A stretch of 64,000 nt of DNA from JAJISG01 sp964347325 (lineage in GTDB: Archaea; Thermoplasmatota; Thermoplasmata; RBG-16-68-12; JAJISG01): NCBI GenBank assembly GCA_964347325.1, contig CAYFYA010000010.1, positions 9,721 through 73,720 on the forward strand. Direction: 5' to 3'. The notes under the pieces are model-generated. The model made no database searches, had not been told where the DNA came from, and was given only the letters and a program-made list of their open reading frames with translations. The position numbers and the translations under genes were made by a program. Shown here one piece after another: positions 36,646-45,401 of this stretch. Numbering within the stretch: the stretch's first letter is position 1; every line of letters starts with the position of its first letter.

Positions 36646-37674
36646 GTGAGCTTCATCGACCTCAGGAGCGACACAGTGACCTTGCCGACGGACGAGATGC
36701 GGGAGGCAATGGCCAAGGCGGAGCTGGGCGACGATGTCTTCCGAGAGGATCCGACGGTGAATCGCCTGCAGGAGAAGGCCGCGGAACTGCTGGGAAAGGA
36801 GGACGGCCTCCTGGTGACCAGCGGGACCCAGGGCAACCTCGTGTGCTTGATGGCGCAGACAAGGGCAGGCGAGGAGGTCATCGTCGAGGAGGCCTCTCAC
36901 ATTCTGAACAACGAGAGTGCAGGAATCTCGCGGATAGCGGGGCTAATCCCAAGACCGATTCCTGGTCAACACGGGGTGCTGACGAGCAAACAGGTAGAGG
37001 AGGCCCTCCGGCCCCCAGACGTTCACTTCCCGCGGACGAGCATCGTCTGTCTGGAGAACACTCACAACGCCGCGGGCGGCACCATCGTCGACGCCACTCA
37101 GATGAGGGACGTGGCCCAGGTCGCGCGGGAGAGAGGACTTAAGCTCCACGTCGACGGCGCCCGCATCTTCAACGCCGCCGTCGGCCTGGGAGTCCCTGCT
37201 TCGACCTTGGTGGAGGAGGCGGACTCCGTCACCTTCTGCCTCTCGAAGGGTCTCAGCTGTCCAGCAGGATCCGTCGTGGTCGGGTCCACCGACTTCATCG
37301 GGGAGGCCCGGCGCGCCCGGAAGGTCTTGGGAGGCGGCATGAGGCAGGCAGGCGTCCTCGCCGCAGCCGGTCTGGTGGCCCTGGAGACGATGATTCCCCG
37401 GCTGGCGGAGGACCACGAAAACGCCCGACTCCTTGCCGAAGGTATTGACCGCATTGGAGCCGTGGACATAGACCTCAAGAGCGTTCAGACCAACATAGTC
37501 ATCTTTGACGTGGCGCCGCTCGGCGTGTCTTCCTCCGAATTCGCCTCCACTCTGGAGAAGAAGGGCCTCAAGGTCACGACCAAGGGGAGAACCAGAGTCA
37601 GGTGTGTCACCCATCGTGGCATTGGCAGCGGAGATGTCCACTCCGCGCTGCAAATCCTCGAGGATGCTTTCTGA
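36646..37674 (+). CDS. ltaE: Low-specificity L-threonine aldolase
   Basis: This PLP enzyme splits L-threonine or allo-threonine to glycine and acetaldehyde. The 342 residues begin IDLRSDTVTLPTDEMREAM, the family hallmark, and include VTSGTQGNL, ENTHNAAGG, the PLP-carboxylate Asp region LHVDGARIFNA, and the Schiff-base Lys201 in CLSKGLSCPAGS. The start is a GTG at 36646. A TATA-like TTAAGTA at 36608-36614 would put transcription start about 9 bases before it. It is divergent from the giant protease gene and apparently single. Confidence 0.92.
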   Translation: MSFIDLRSDTVTLPTDEMREAMAKAELGDDVFREDPTVNRLQEKAAELLGKEDGLLVTSGTQGNLVCLMAQTRAGEEVIVEEASHILNNESAGISRIAGLIPRPIPGQHGVLTSKQVEEALRPPDVHFPRTSIVCLENTHNAAGGTIVDATQMRDVAQVARERGLKLHVDGARIFNAAVGLGVPASTLVEEADSVTFCLSKGLSCPAGSVVVGSTDFIGEARRARKVLGGGMRQAGVLAAAGLVALETMIPRLAEDHENARLLAEGIDRIGAVDIDLKSVQTNIVIFDVAPLGVSSSEFASTLEKKGLKVTTKGRTRVRCVTHRGIGSGDVHSALQILEDAF

Positions 37675-37864
37675 AGCTTGACAGGAATGGAGTCGTCAGT
37701 CAGCCACTGGACCACAGCGGCAGGCTTTGCTCGCCACCCCCTGCGCTTCCATCCGTGCGGTGCCATCAGTAGCTGTCATTTCGCCGGGTGGTCGTGGTGG
37801 GGATGGTGACAGTCAGGGCCTCCGTGGACTTGGAGAATCGACAACAACCCAGCAGTCCCGAGAA

Positions 37865-38476
37865 TCACGGAAGGGATGACTTCCTCCGCAGCAAGTAGAC
37901 ACATACGAACAGGCCTCCCACGAACACCGGGAGAGCCAGGAAGGGGATGTTAGGGATGGCCTTCTTGTGGATTCTGTAATCCTTCTTGTCTGGAGCCCTA
38001 TCCTGCCTGGGCTGGAAAGAGTCAGTACCCTGGTAGTTCTCAAACCGCACTGTCACATGGGAATCGCCAAGCCCACCTATGATGTCCACCGGAGCCTGGA
38101 AGATCAGACTGTGATTGAAATCGTCTTCTGTGACCGTGATGTCTTCGACGAATATCCAGTCGGTCCCATCCCAAAGCTCAAGATAGCTACCGGACAGGGC
38201 ATGTACGAACCGGTAGTCTTGTTCTGCAGAACCGACGCCCATGGTGATGTAGACTACGTAGGTATATGAGTCGATCTCAGGGGAAGACACCAGGTCCTCC
38301 CTGAGGAAGAGGTGGGTCGTGTTGGTGGCGTAGAACAGGTCCACCATATCCACAGGGTCTGGGGCGTCGCCAGCATTCTCATCGGGTGGATCGTCCAACT
38401 GAAGCCATTCGGGTTCTGCGAGGGCTCCAGGGATAAGGAGGACCGAGACCAATAGATACACTGGCCAAATCCTCAC
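37865..38476 (-). CDS. Small secreted protein with an archaeosortase-like C-terminal sorting signal
   Basis: This 203-residue protein has an N-terminal signal peptide (~1-20, ending GALA) and an acidic extracellular domain resembling short DOMON/beta-sandwich domains. Its C-terminal block is IPNIPFLALPV, a hydrophobic helix, then LRRKSSLP. This three-part tail (Pro-containing motif, helix, basic cluster) strongly recalls archaeosortase/exosortase substrates such as the PEF-CTERM type (PEFP...ALPV). It is the last gene of an operon whose first gene encodes the archaeosortase. The GTG start overlaps the preceding gene's stop (GTGA). The inferred role is as a substrate of that enzyme, trimmed and transferred to a lipid or glycan anchor. 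Confidence 0.75.
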   Translation of the reverse strand: MRIWPVYLLVSVLLIPGALAEPEWLQLDDPPDENAGDAPDPVDMVDLFYATNTTHLFLREDLVSSPEIDSYTYVVYITMGVGSAEQDYRFVHALSGSYLELWDGTDWIFVEDITVTEDDFNHSLIFQAPVDIIGGLGDSHVTVRFENYQGTDSFQPRQDRAPDKKDYRIHKKAIPNIPFLALPVFVGGLFVCVYLLRRKSSLP

Positions 38477-39117
38477 TCATCCCCCTCCATGAACTCCTCG
38501 GGTGAGAGCAGGGCGTTCAGGACCTCCAGCTCTTCGATGGCTCGGGACTCTCCGACAGGGACCACCAGGTGGACTCCATCAGTGGCGATGACGTCCTCCA
38601 GGATCTCGGCCCCGGGGTAGATGTCCACGCGGCCCTCGGTGAATATACCCCGCACGATGGCCCCGGGCTTCAGGGTGACCTTCCCAGCGGCGTACACGAT
38701 GCCCTGGACGTAGCTGAACTTGTCCATCTCCACCTCGCCGCCGGAGATGATGTTGCCGTAGGCCTTCGCCCGCTCGGCGAGGAGCACGCCTTTCTGAGCC
38801 TTCCCGCTTCCTCTCAGGACGGAGCCTTCCGCCAGCGTCAGATGTCCTCGGGTGACGACGTTGCCATCCATCTCCGACTCCTCGAGGATCTCCAGGTCGA
38901 CGCCCAGCCTTGTGACTCCCGGTCGGGCCTTGGGGTCCGTTATCCTGGCTTGGCGCCTAGATGTCCGCACCCGCCTCTTCTCCAGGTCTAGGGTCGTTGT
39001 GGGCACCACCCTGGGGCCCCGATCGTGAACCCTGGTGTGCTCCAGAATCAGCGGGATCATGAGGACCGCGGGGAGGGAGAGGCCGAGGAGGAGGAGCCAG
39101 GGTAGCGACACGGCCAT
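38473..39117 (-). CDS. Membrane-anchored bactofilin-like (polymer-forming) protein
   Basis: In this 214-residue protein one N-terminal helix (~4-26) is followed by a basic linker. A right-handed beta-helix-like region (~75-185) has regular short repeats around 'GNVVTRGHLTLAEGSVLRG', 'GNIISGGEVEMDKFSYVQG' and 'GKVTLKPGAIVRG'. This is the bactofilin/polymer-forming cytoskeletal pattern. Bactofilins self-assemble into filaments at membranes and often position envelope-building enzymes. The gene abuts the glycosyltransferase gene upstream and overlaps the secreted-protein gene downstream, which suggests it scaffolds that machinery. Confidence 0.75.
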   Translation of the reverse strand: MAVSLPWLLLLGLSLPAVLMIPLILEHTRVHDRGPRVVPTTTLDLEKRRVRTSRRQARITDPKARPGVTRLGVDLEILEESEMDGNVVTRGHLTLAEGSVLRGSGKAQKGVLLAERAKAYGNIISGGEVEMDKFSYVQGIVYAAGKVTLKPGAIVRGIFTEGRVDIYPGAEILEDVIATDGVHLVVPVGESRAIEELEVLNALLSPEEFMEGDE

Positions 39118-40380
39118 CTACCTACCCCCCGTCGCGCCGACAGCGTGAACGCCGTTGCCGTTGTGTGCAGTGTGGTTCCACTCGTGCTTCCCGTTCCGCC
39201 TCACCATGAGCTGCAGGAACGCCAGGGTGCACACTAGGACATTGATGAAGAAGGCCACCAGGAGGCCCGGGAGCATCCACAGGAAGCTCTTCCTCTTGTC
39301 CATGTAGACACCCAGGCCCACCTCGAAGAAGGGGGCAAAGTTGCCCACGGCGCTGTATGTGAAGACGGCCAGGGTGCCGAAGTAGAAGGGGAGAATGGGC
39401 GGGGACTCCGTGAGGAAGGCGGCTATGCCCAGAATCCAGCCCGCGAACAGGAGGATGGGCGAGAAGTAGAGCCACAGGAAAAGAATCATGTCCAGCTTCT
39501 GAAGGCGAGAGAGCCTGGGCGTTCGGAGGACGGCGCCGCTGTAGCGAAAGGCGCATTGCATGTGGCCCTTGGCCCACCTGTGGCGCTGCTTCCAATACGC
39601 CCGCCAGGTCGTTACGGCTTCCTCATAGGACTCTGCCTCCAGGACATAGCGGACTCGGTAGCCTTCCAGGACCGCCTTCGCCGTCAGGTCCGTGTCTTCC
39701 GCCAGCACGCTTTCGTCCCAGCCACCGAAAGCCTCCAGCAGCTCGCGCCGGAAGCCGCCCACGGTGCCGCCGTACTGGGGAATCAGTCCGAAGTGGTCAC
39801 GGGCCACCTGGTCCACCCGGTAGCCACCGATCCTCTCCAGGGTGACGAGTTTGGATACGAAGCTCTCGTCCTCGTTGTAGACGGTCACGCGGCCCTGGAC
39901 ACCTCCGACCTCGGGGTCCAGGAAGGGGGCCACGAGCTTCTCCACGATGTCTCGCTGGGGCATGTAGTCGGCGTCAAAGGTCAGGATGATCTCACCCTGC
40001 GACCTCCGGAAAGCGTCGTTGAGGGCAGCGGACTTCCCGTTCCCTCCCACGGGCCTGTGCAGGGGCCGGATGTTGGGGTGCTCTGCGGCGTACTCCTCGA
40101 TAATGTCCCCGGTCCTGTCCGTCGAGGCGTCGTCGATGGGGACGATCTCCAGCTTCTCCTTGGGGTAGGTGGTGGCCACCAGCCGGTCCAGCAGGTGGCC
40201 AATCACCATCTCCTCATTGTGGCAGGGTATGAGGATCGAGACGAGGGGTCGGTAAAGCCCGGCGACCTCCTGGTAGCTCTTCTCCCGCGGGGCACGGAAG
40301 AGGGCCAAGTATGAGAGGACGTAGTGGCGGGCCATGTAAACCAGCATGACCGCTACGATCGGCAGGAGGAAGTACTGCAT
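39118..40380 (-). CDS. Processive family 2 glycosyltransferase (membrane polysaccharide synthase type)
   Basis: This 420-residue protein has an N-terminal helix (~3-25), a GT2 catalytic domain, and about four C-terminal helices (from ~290). Visible motifs are IPCHNEE (51-57), the nucleotide-binding DDAS (83-86), metal-binding DAD (136-138), catalytic-base AEDTD (227-231) and QRHRW (265-269). The Q-x-x-RW motif marks processive enzymes such as cellulose, hyaluronan and poly-N-acetylglucosamine synthases. I chose the ATG at 40380, which overlaps the archaeosortase stop by one base (TGATG). Reading further upstream gives a low-complexity sequence antisense in character. It probably polymerises an extracellular glycan, perhaps the one to which sorted proteins are attached. 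Confidence 0.88.
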   Translation of the reverse strand: MQYFLLPIVAVMLVYMARHYVLSYLALFRAPREKSYQEVAGLYRPLVSILIPCHNEEMVIGHLLDRLVATTYPKEKLEIVPIDDASTDRTGDIIEEYAAEHPNIRPLHRPVGGNGKSAALNDAFRRSQGEIILTFDADYMPQRDIVEKLVAPFLDPEVGGVQGRVTVYNEDESFVSKLVTLERIGGYRVDQVARDHFGLIPQYGGTVGGFRRELLEAFGGWDESVLAEDTDLTAKAVLEGYRVRYVLEAESYEEAVTTWRAYWKQRHRWAKGHMQCAFRYSGAVLRTPRLSRLQKLDMILFLWLYFSPILLFAGWILGIAAFLTESPPILPFYFGTLAVFTYSAVGNFAPFFEVGLGVYMDKRKSFLWMLPGLLVAFFINVLVCTLAFLQLMVRRNGKHEWNHTAHNGNGVHAVGATGGR

Positions 40381-40919
40381 CACGCGGGAGTCACCTCCGG
40401 TGCCCAGCGGCTCATGAGAGACATGCCCACGGACCAAACGACTATCATCCAGAGGAAGTCGACCATGGGTGAAAAGATGAAGTGGACCATCCCGAAGGCA
40501 TCCATGCCTGCGTAGTGGGCTGCAGAAGCTGAGAGGACGAGGCGATTGATGTTCCAGAACACGCCGACGCCTGCTCCAACGGTGGCCCAGGCAGCCTTGA
40601 ACCAGAAGGGGCCCTGAAGGAGACCCATGGTGGCTGCCAGCAGGAATCCGAAGATCGCCACCGTCACAAGGCCTGAACACTCAACCAGGATGGAGAAGGC
40701 GGTGATGTCCCCGTTCGAATTCTTGACGTAGAGCATGGGGCTGTTGGGAGCGAGGACCAGGACCGAGGGGACCCCACCCAGGGTGAGGATGCCATGGGTC
40801 AGCTGGGCAGTGAGCTCCCAAGCAAGTGGCAAGGCCAGAAAGATGGCGAGGACCGCGGCTATTCCACCCTGAGCTAACGCAGCCCCGAAATTGGGCCTGA
40901 TCCACATTCGCGACAGCAT
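40380..40919 (-). CDS. Archaeosortase/exosortase family protein
   Basis: These integral-membrane transpeptidases cut C-terminal sorting signals and transfer the protein to a membrane or glycan anchor. The 179 residues include about five to six helices and the conserved catalytic trio: Cys81 in VECSGL, Arg126 in FWNINRL, and His146 in MVHFIF. Spacing matches the family. It heads an operon with a processive glycosyltransferase, a bactofilin-like protein and a small secreted protein carrying a sorting-type tail. The exact archaeosortase subtype is not clear by eye. A weak TATA-like element may lie near 40965-40975; transcription signals are otherwise indistinct. Confidence 0.82.
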   Translation of the reverse strand: MLSRMWIRPNFGAALAQGGIAAVLAIFLALPLAWELTAQLTHGILTLGGVPSVLVLAPNSPMLYVKNSNGDITAFSILVECSGLVTVAIFGFLLAATMGLLQGPFWFKAAWATVGAGVGVFWNINRLVLSASAAHYAGMDAFGMVHFIFSPMVDFLWMIVVWSVGMSLMSRWAPEVTPA

Positions 40920-41119
40920 GTCGCCACCCTGCCACAGGCTGAAGGCTCCTCTCGTCCTCCTGACTATTGAAACACGATCCGGAGTTCACTTAGAGAGTTG
41001 GATACAGTTATCAGAGGAGATTATCACCGGCGTCACTAAGGGCCTCCAGACCGCTGGCTGTCCGACCAGCGCCCTCGACGCCTCGCAGGTCTTATTGTCC
41101 GTGGGGAGTTGGGTGTGTC

Positions 41120-42102
41120 GTGTCACGCGAGGACGGGACGGCTCTGGTCACAGGGGGAGGGGGCTTCATCGGCAGTCACCTCGTCAGGGCTCTTCTCACG
41201 GCGAACTTCGAAGTCAGAATCCTTGACAACCTCTCAAGCGGCTCAAAGAAGTCGGTCCCCGGGAGGGCCGAATTCCTCATGGGGGATTCCTGAACCCGCA
41301 GGATGCCGCCGAGGCGGTGAGCGGCTGCGACCTCGTCTTACACTTGGCCGGCAACGCCAATGGCAGTCTATCGGTGGAGAATCCTCGTCTCGACTTCGAG
41401 GCCAACGTCTCGGGGACCTTCAACCTCCTGGAAGCGGCCCTGGAGGGCGATGTGAGGCGATTTGTGTACGTCTCGTCGGCTTCCGTGTACGGGGTCCCGC
41501 ACGGCTTTCTCATTGGAGAAGAGCATCCGTTGGTCCCCTTCATGCCCTACGGCACCTCGAAGCTGGCCGCGGAGAGGTACTGCAGGACCTTCCTAAACAC
41601 CTTTGGCCTCCGGACCCTAATCGCCAGGCCCTTCTGCGTCTACGGCCCCGGCGAGCACCCGGACCTGGCCCTCGTCGAAGTGTCACGCTACCTTCGATGG
41701 CACCTCGATGGGGCGCCCATTCAGGTCGTGGGCGATCCAGATAGGAAGACCAGGGACTTCGTCAACGTGGACGATGTGGTCAGAGGCCGTATCATACTCG
41801 CGGAGAGGGGTGAGGTGGGCGAGGCGTACAATATCGGTTCAGGGGAGGAGACGTCGATGAGGGAGCTCGCCCACGTGGAGGGGGACATCACGGGTCGAAA
41901 GGTTGAGCTGATGGAGATCGAGAACGTCACCGAGGACACGTATCGCCTGGTGGCGGACATTTCAAAACTCGAGTCTCTTGGTTACTCCCCGGCCGTGTCC
42001 CTGGAGCGGGGGGTGAAACTGCTTGCTGAGGAGTTGGGAGAAAGCCCCGCGCTTCCTTCTGGGTCGACCATCTTCCACCCAGGGCAGGCGGCTGAGAGGT
42101 GA
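41120..42102 (+). pseudogene. NAD-dependent sugar epimerase/dehydratase interrupted by a -1 frameshift
   Basis: From the GTG at 41120 the frame encodes a Rossmann start VTGGGGFIGSHLVRALL and runs to a TGA at 41291-41293 just after GDS. The rest of the enzyme continues in the -1 frame: LNPQDAAEAVSGCDLVLHLAGN, then SSASVYG and the catalytic YGTSK (Tyr-x-x-x-Lys) to 42102. One extra C near 41288-41290 would restore a full SDR epimerase of about 327 residues, similar to UDP-glucose 4-epimerases. The flanking protein sequence is otherwise intact, so the lesion is recent, a sequencing or assembly error, or a recoding site. A TTATTG at ~41090-41095 fits a leaderless GTG start. Confidence 0.8.
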
Positions 42103-42109
42103 ACCACCC

Positions 42110-42721
42110 TCAGAGGCCAGCCGTGATCATGAAGAAGGCGCCGGTGGCGATGAGGAAGGACCCAAGGACCACGGATACGGTCCTCCTGACTCCCGGGCTC
42201 CAAAACCGCCTGGTCTTGTGCACCGTGGCGGACACGAAACCATTCCATCCCAGGTCGCAGCTCCAGTGGACGATAGCGAAGGCCACCATTCCCACGAGAG
42301 CGAAGGGGTACACCAGCAGCATGAGGGCCAGGCCGATGGTGAGCCACCAGAGGATAAAATAGGGATTGGAGGCCGTTGTCAGGATTCCCAGGAGAAAGGG
42401 GTGGTGGGGCATCGCCTCATTCCCGAGGGCCTCCCTTTGCCGGAGGATGGTGTTGGCCCCCAGATATATCAGCACGACCCCTCCAGCCAGTCCGAAGATG
42501 AGGGTCACCTGGGGCACATCGATGAGGTAGGCGAAGCCAGCAAAGAGTATAGCCATCAAAGGGAACTCCACCACCCCATGGCCCAAGGCGATCCAGACGC
42601 CGGCCTTCCGGTCCTCGTAGCCCTTGGCAACGGCCGCGGCGAAGACCGGTCCCGGCATCATGACGCCTGTCAGGGAGATGAAGGCTGTAAGACCTAGGAG
42701 GTAGAACAGGTCGAGGGTCAC
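42110..42721 (-). CDS. LysE/RhtB-family amino-acid exporter
   Basis: This is a 203-residue membrane protein with about six helices. The N-terminal helix carries the family's Pro-Gly-Pro (GVMMPGPVFAAA), and a later conserved stretch TTASNPYFILWW matches the family's NP motif. Members export lysine, threonine, homoserine or other small solutes; specificity cannot be read here. The start is a GTG at 42721. It converges with the frameshifted epimerase gene, with 7 bases between stops. Confidence 0.85.
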   Translation of the reverse strand: MTLDLFYLLGLTAFISLTGVMMPGPVFAAAVAKGYEDRKAGVWIALGHGVVEFPLMAILFAGFAYLIDVPQVTLIFGLAGGVVLIYLGANTILRQREALGNEAMPHHPFLLGILTTASNPYFILWWLTIGLALMLLVYPFALVGMVAFAIVHWSCDLGWNGFVSATVHKTRRFWSPGVRRTVSVVLGSFLIATGAFFMITAGL

Positions 42722-42790
42722 AGGGTCATCCTGCCGAAGGTCATGGCTCAGGTCTGCTTATGGCTTCCGGAGTCCCTCACCAGCCAAGCC

Positions 42791-42799
42791 CATTAAAGC
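42791..42799 (+). promoter_or_regulatory. TATA-like box for the GNAT gene (near-leaderless)
   Basis: CATTAAAGC is centred about 29 bases upstream of the ATG at 42824, so the leader would be only a few bases. Confidence 0.5.
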
Positions 42800-42823
42800 A
42801 GCCCGAGCGTTTCACAGGCGGTC

Positions 42824-43768
42824 ATGAGAATTCTGAGTTACGATGAGGTGGACCCTTATGAGGTCTACAGGCTCGGAATGGTTGCCTTCAACTGGCCCAT
42901 CACGCCGAAGTACGTCAAGCACCGCCTCCAGAGAGATCCCCGGGTTCTCGACGGCTTCGCCATCTACGCCGTGGAGGGAGGCAAGGTCGTCTCGCAGGTT
43001 GTTCCCCTCAAGATGCGTGTCCGCTTGACGACCGGTGAGGAGACTGTGGGAGGAATCCAAGGTGTCTGCACAGATCCGGATATGTGGGGGAAGGGATACG
43101 CTCGGCGCCTCATGGTGCGCAGCCACGAGATTTACAGAGAGCTGAGCATCCGCATATCGACGCTGACGACCAGCCGCAACATCCGTGGTCATGGCATTTA
43201 CGCAAAGCTAGGCTACACCGACCTGCCACCCTTCTTCCAAGCTACGCGACTCCTACCGACAGAGCGTGAGGGGCCCAAGGGACTGCACATCCGCAGCGTG
43301 AGAGAGAAGGACCTTTCCGCGATCCAAGGGTTCTACGAGGTTCACACATCTGACCAGTTTGGATGGTCGCTACGGGACCCTGGTCTTCTTCGGATGAAAG
43401 TCGCGTGGGACCGGAAGACCCTCGATCCATACCGGATCGTGACGAGGGACAACACCGACATCGGCTACGTCCGCGCGCCGGGCCAGGGCGTGCTAACTGA
43501 TGAGATCGTCATCCCAAGAGCCGAGGATTTCAAAGACATCTTGCGGGCCTTAGAGAAGGATGCGAGGGGGGATTACGCCTGCGTCTCCAGCGTGTCGACG
43601 GGACGAGACCTGGAGAGGCTCGTCGCGCTCGGGTACACCCCCTCCAGTTCCATGATGGGCAAAGTGATGGCTTTGTCCCTCTCCTCAGGGCTCAAGACAA
43701 AGGAGCTTCCACAACTCTTCGGTTCCAAGGATGGGCGTTTCGTCTTCTATCCCACGGACGGCTTCTAG
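42824..43768 (+). CDS. GNAT-family acetyltransferase
   Basis: This 314-residue protein has an N-terminal GNAT domain showing the acetyl-CoA-binding motif GVCTDPDMWGKGYARRLM (~85-102) and the following YAKLGYTDLP strand. The C-terminal half (from ~150) looks like a second, degenerate GNAT-type domain, beginning LHIRSVREKDLSAIQGFYE. The tandem arrangement resembles Eis/mycothiol-synthase-like proteins. The acceptor is unknown. The gene stands alone with its own promoter between divergent and convergent transporter genes. Confidence 0.8.
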   Translation: MRILSYDEVDPYEVYRLGMVAFNWPITPKYVKHRLQRDPRVLDGFAIYAVEGGKVVSQVVPLKMRVRLTTGEETVGGIQGVCTDPDMWGKGYARRLMVRSHEIYRELSIRISTLTTSRNIRGHGIYAKLGYTDLPPFFQATRLLPTEREGPKGLHIRSVREKDLSAIQGFYEVHTSDQFGWSLRDPGLLRMKVAWDRKTLDPYRIVTRDNTDIGYVRAPGQGVLTDEIVIPRAEDFKDILRALEKDARGDYACVSSVSTGRDLERLVALGYTPSSSMMGKVMALSLSSGLKTKELPQLFGSKDGRFVFYPTDGF

Positions 43769-43809
43769 GGCGAAGGATGGAGTCGCCGCCCCTTCCGGGA
43801 AGCCCAACC

Positions 43810-44877
43810 CTAGGGCAGGAAGAAGAAGCCCACAGCGATGACAGCGTACACCACCAGTAGGAGTACACCCTCAAACCAGTTGCTCTCCCCGTCGTTCGCC
43901 ACGGCACCGAAGATAGCGACCGCGAGGCCTATGGCGATGAGCTCGAATATCTCGAAGGCCAGGGTCAGTTGGTTGCCAATGATGATGGAGGTGAAGACCA
44001 GGATGGGGGCGACGAAGAGGGCTATCTGAGCGCTGCTCGCGGCTGCTATCCCGACGCTAAGGTTCATCCGATTCCGCCAGGCCACCATCACGGCGCTACT
44101 GTGCTCTGCCGCGTTTCCAATGACGGCGATGACAATGACGCCGAGGAAGAGCTCATTGAGCCCGAAAGCGGCGATGGAGGACTCCACCGCGTTGATGAGG
44201 ATCTCGCTCATCACAGCTACCAAGGCGGTCGCGCCACCCAGAACCAAGAGGGAGAAGCCGCGAGTCCACTCGGACTCTTCCTCCTCCTCCCCACGCGGAT
44301 TGAAGATGTGGCGATGGGTGCGGAGGCTGAAGATGAGTCCCCCCACGTACGCGACGATGAGCAGTATTGAGATCGCGACGCTCATGGAGGAAATGGCCTC
44401 CCCCACGACCTCGGTGCCCGCGGAGAGGAGGAGCACCGAGGGTAAAACGAGACCCACGGTGGCGAGGAGGAGCATGGTGGCTCGGGTCGACGCCGCCCTC
44501 CTCTCAAAGGTCTGCTTCCGGTGCCGCAATCCTCCCGCAAGCATGCTGAGTCCGAGGATCAGGAGCAGGTTGCCTATGATCGAGCCCGTGATGCTCGCCT
44601 GGACAAGGGTGACGAGGCCGGCTCGGAGGGCAGCTATGGCAATGATGATCTCTGTCAGATTCCCAAAGGAGGCGTTGAGCAACCCGCCGAGGCCGGGTCC
44701 CACATCCTTGCCCAACTCCTCTGTGGCGACCCCCATGAGATAGGCCAAGGGCAGGATGGCTACGCCGGCTACTGCGAAAACCAGGAGAGACGAGACGTTG
44801 AGGAACCATAGGAGCACCGAGAGTGATACCATTATGGCAATTACCACGGAGATCTTGAGTAGCCTGGGGCCCGCCAT
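43810..44877 (-). CDS. Ca2+/cation:H+ antiporter (CaCA superfamily, CAX type)
   Basis: This 355-residue membrane protein has about eleven helices. The two inverted alpha-repeats show the cation-binding Glu motifs GNLTEIIIA in the first half and GNAAEHSSAV in the second. An acidic loop (GEEEEESEW) lies between them. These features mark the H+/Ca2+ exchangers that remove calcium from the cytoplasm. I chose the ATG at 44877 because a TTTTTTAGG element on the minus strand (~44902-44910) is centred about 28 bases upstream. A longer reading would run into the divergent VOC gene. Confidence 0.9.
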   Translation of the reverse strand: MAGPRLLKISVVIAIMVSLSVLLWFLNVSSLLVFAVAGVAILPLAYLMGVATEELGKDVGPGLGGLLNASFGNLTEIIIAIAALRAGLVTLVQASITGSIIGNLLLILGLSMLAGGLRHRKQTFERRAASTRATMLLLATVGLVLPSVLLLSAGTEVVGEAISSMSVAISILLIVAYVGGLIFSLRTHRHIFNPRGEEEEESEWTRGFSLLVLGGATALVAVMSEILINAVESSIAAFGLNELFLGVIVIAVIGNAAEHSSAVMVAWRNRMNLSVGIAAASSAQIALFVAPILVFTSIIIGNQLTLAFEIFELIAIGLAVAIFGAVANDGESNWFEGVLLLVVYAVIAVGFFFLP

Positions 44878-44964
44878 GGACCCCGGGATGGTCTCCAGCC
44901 TAAAAAACAGGCAGGCTCGCCTGACGTTCCTGCTTATGAGACGCGAGCGCCTAGCCCGGGCACC

Positions 44965-45354
44965 ATGCCCCGAGTCGTGCACTTTGAACTGGGAGCCGTC
45001 CAACCAGAGAGAGCGGTGGAGTTCTACAGGAAGGTCTTCGGGTGGGAGATTACCAAGTGGGAGGGTCCCCAGGACTACTGGCTCATTATGACGGGGGAGG
45101 AGAAGGAGCCCGGCATCGATGGCGGCCTGGCAAAGCGAGGAGACGCCCCCTTTCCGCAGCCCGTCACCAACACCATCGACGTTCCCTCTGTGGATGAGGC
45201 CATCAAGAAGGTCGAGGCCAACGGCGGGGAGATCCTTGTGCCAAAGAGTCCGGTCCCCGGCGTCGGATGGCTGTCATACTTCAAGGATACCGAGGGAAAC
45301 ATCTTCGGCATGATGGAGGCCGACGAGTCGGCACCGGCGCCTGAGCCGGAGTGA
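44965..45354 (+). CDS. VOC (glyoxalase/bleomycin resistance) family protein
   Basis: This 129-residue protein has the VOC beta-alpha-beta-beta-beta modules: VVHFELGAVQPERAVEFYRK, VFGWEI, then the second half VDEAIKKVEANGG and FKDTEGNIFGMME. Similar proteins ('GlxI-like', PhnB-like) bind a metal through His and Glu residues in these strands. The specific role (detoxification, dioxygenase or other) cannot be assigned. The acidic Pro-rich tail (APAPEPE) looks disordered. A GCTTATGAG element at 44932-44940 fits a nearly leaderless transcript. Confidence 0.85.
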   Translation: MPRVVHFELGAVQPERAVEFYRKVFGWEITKWEGPQDYWLIMTGEEKEPGIDGGLAKRGDAPFPQPVTNTIDVPSVDEAIKKVEANGGEILVPKSPVPGVGWLSYFKDTEGNIFGMMEADESAPAPEPE

Positions 45355-45401
45355 CTTCGACCTCGCGACCGCCGTTCTAGTCGGTCCTTCCTGAGTAGAA
45401 C

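Noticed and set aside
40381..40680. N-terminal extension of the glycosyltransferase upstream of 40380
   Set aside because: The extra 100 codons lie inside the archaeosortase gene in another frame and read as Arg/Gly/Pro-rich sequence. The ATG at 40380 overlaps the archaeosortase stop and begins with a normal membrane helix.
44877..45003. A 42-residue N-terminal extension of the cation antiporter
   Set aside because: It would overlap the divergent VOC gene and contain the promoter element. The Arg-rich extension is not typical of the family.
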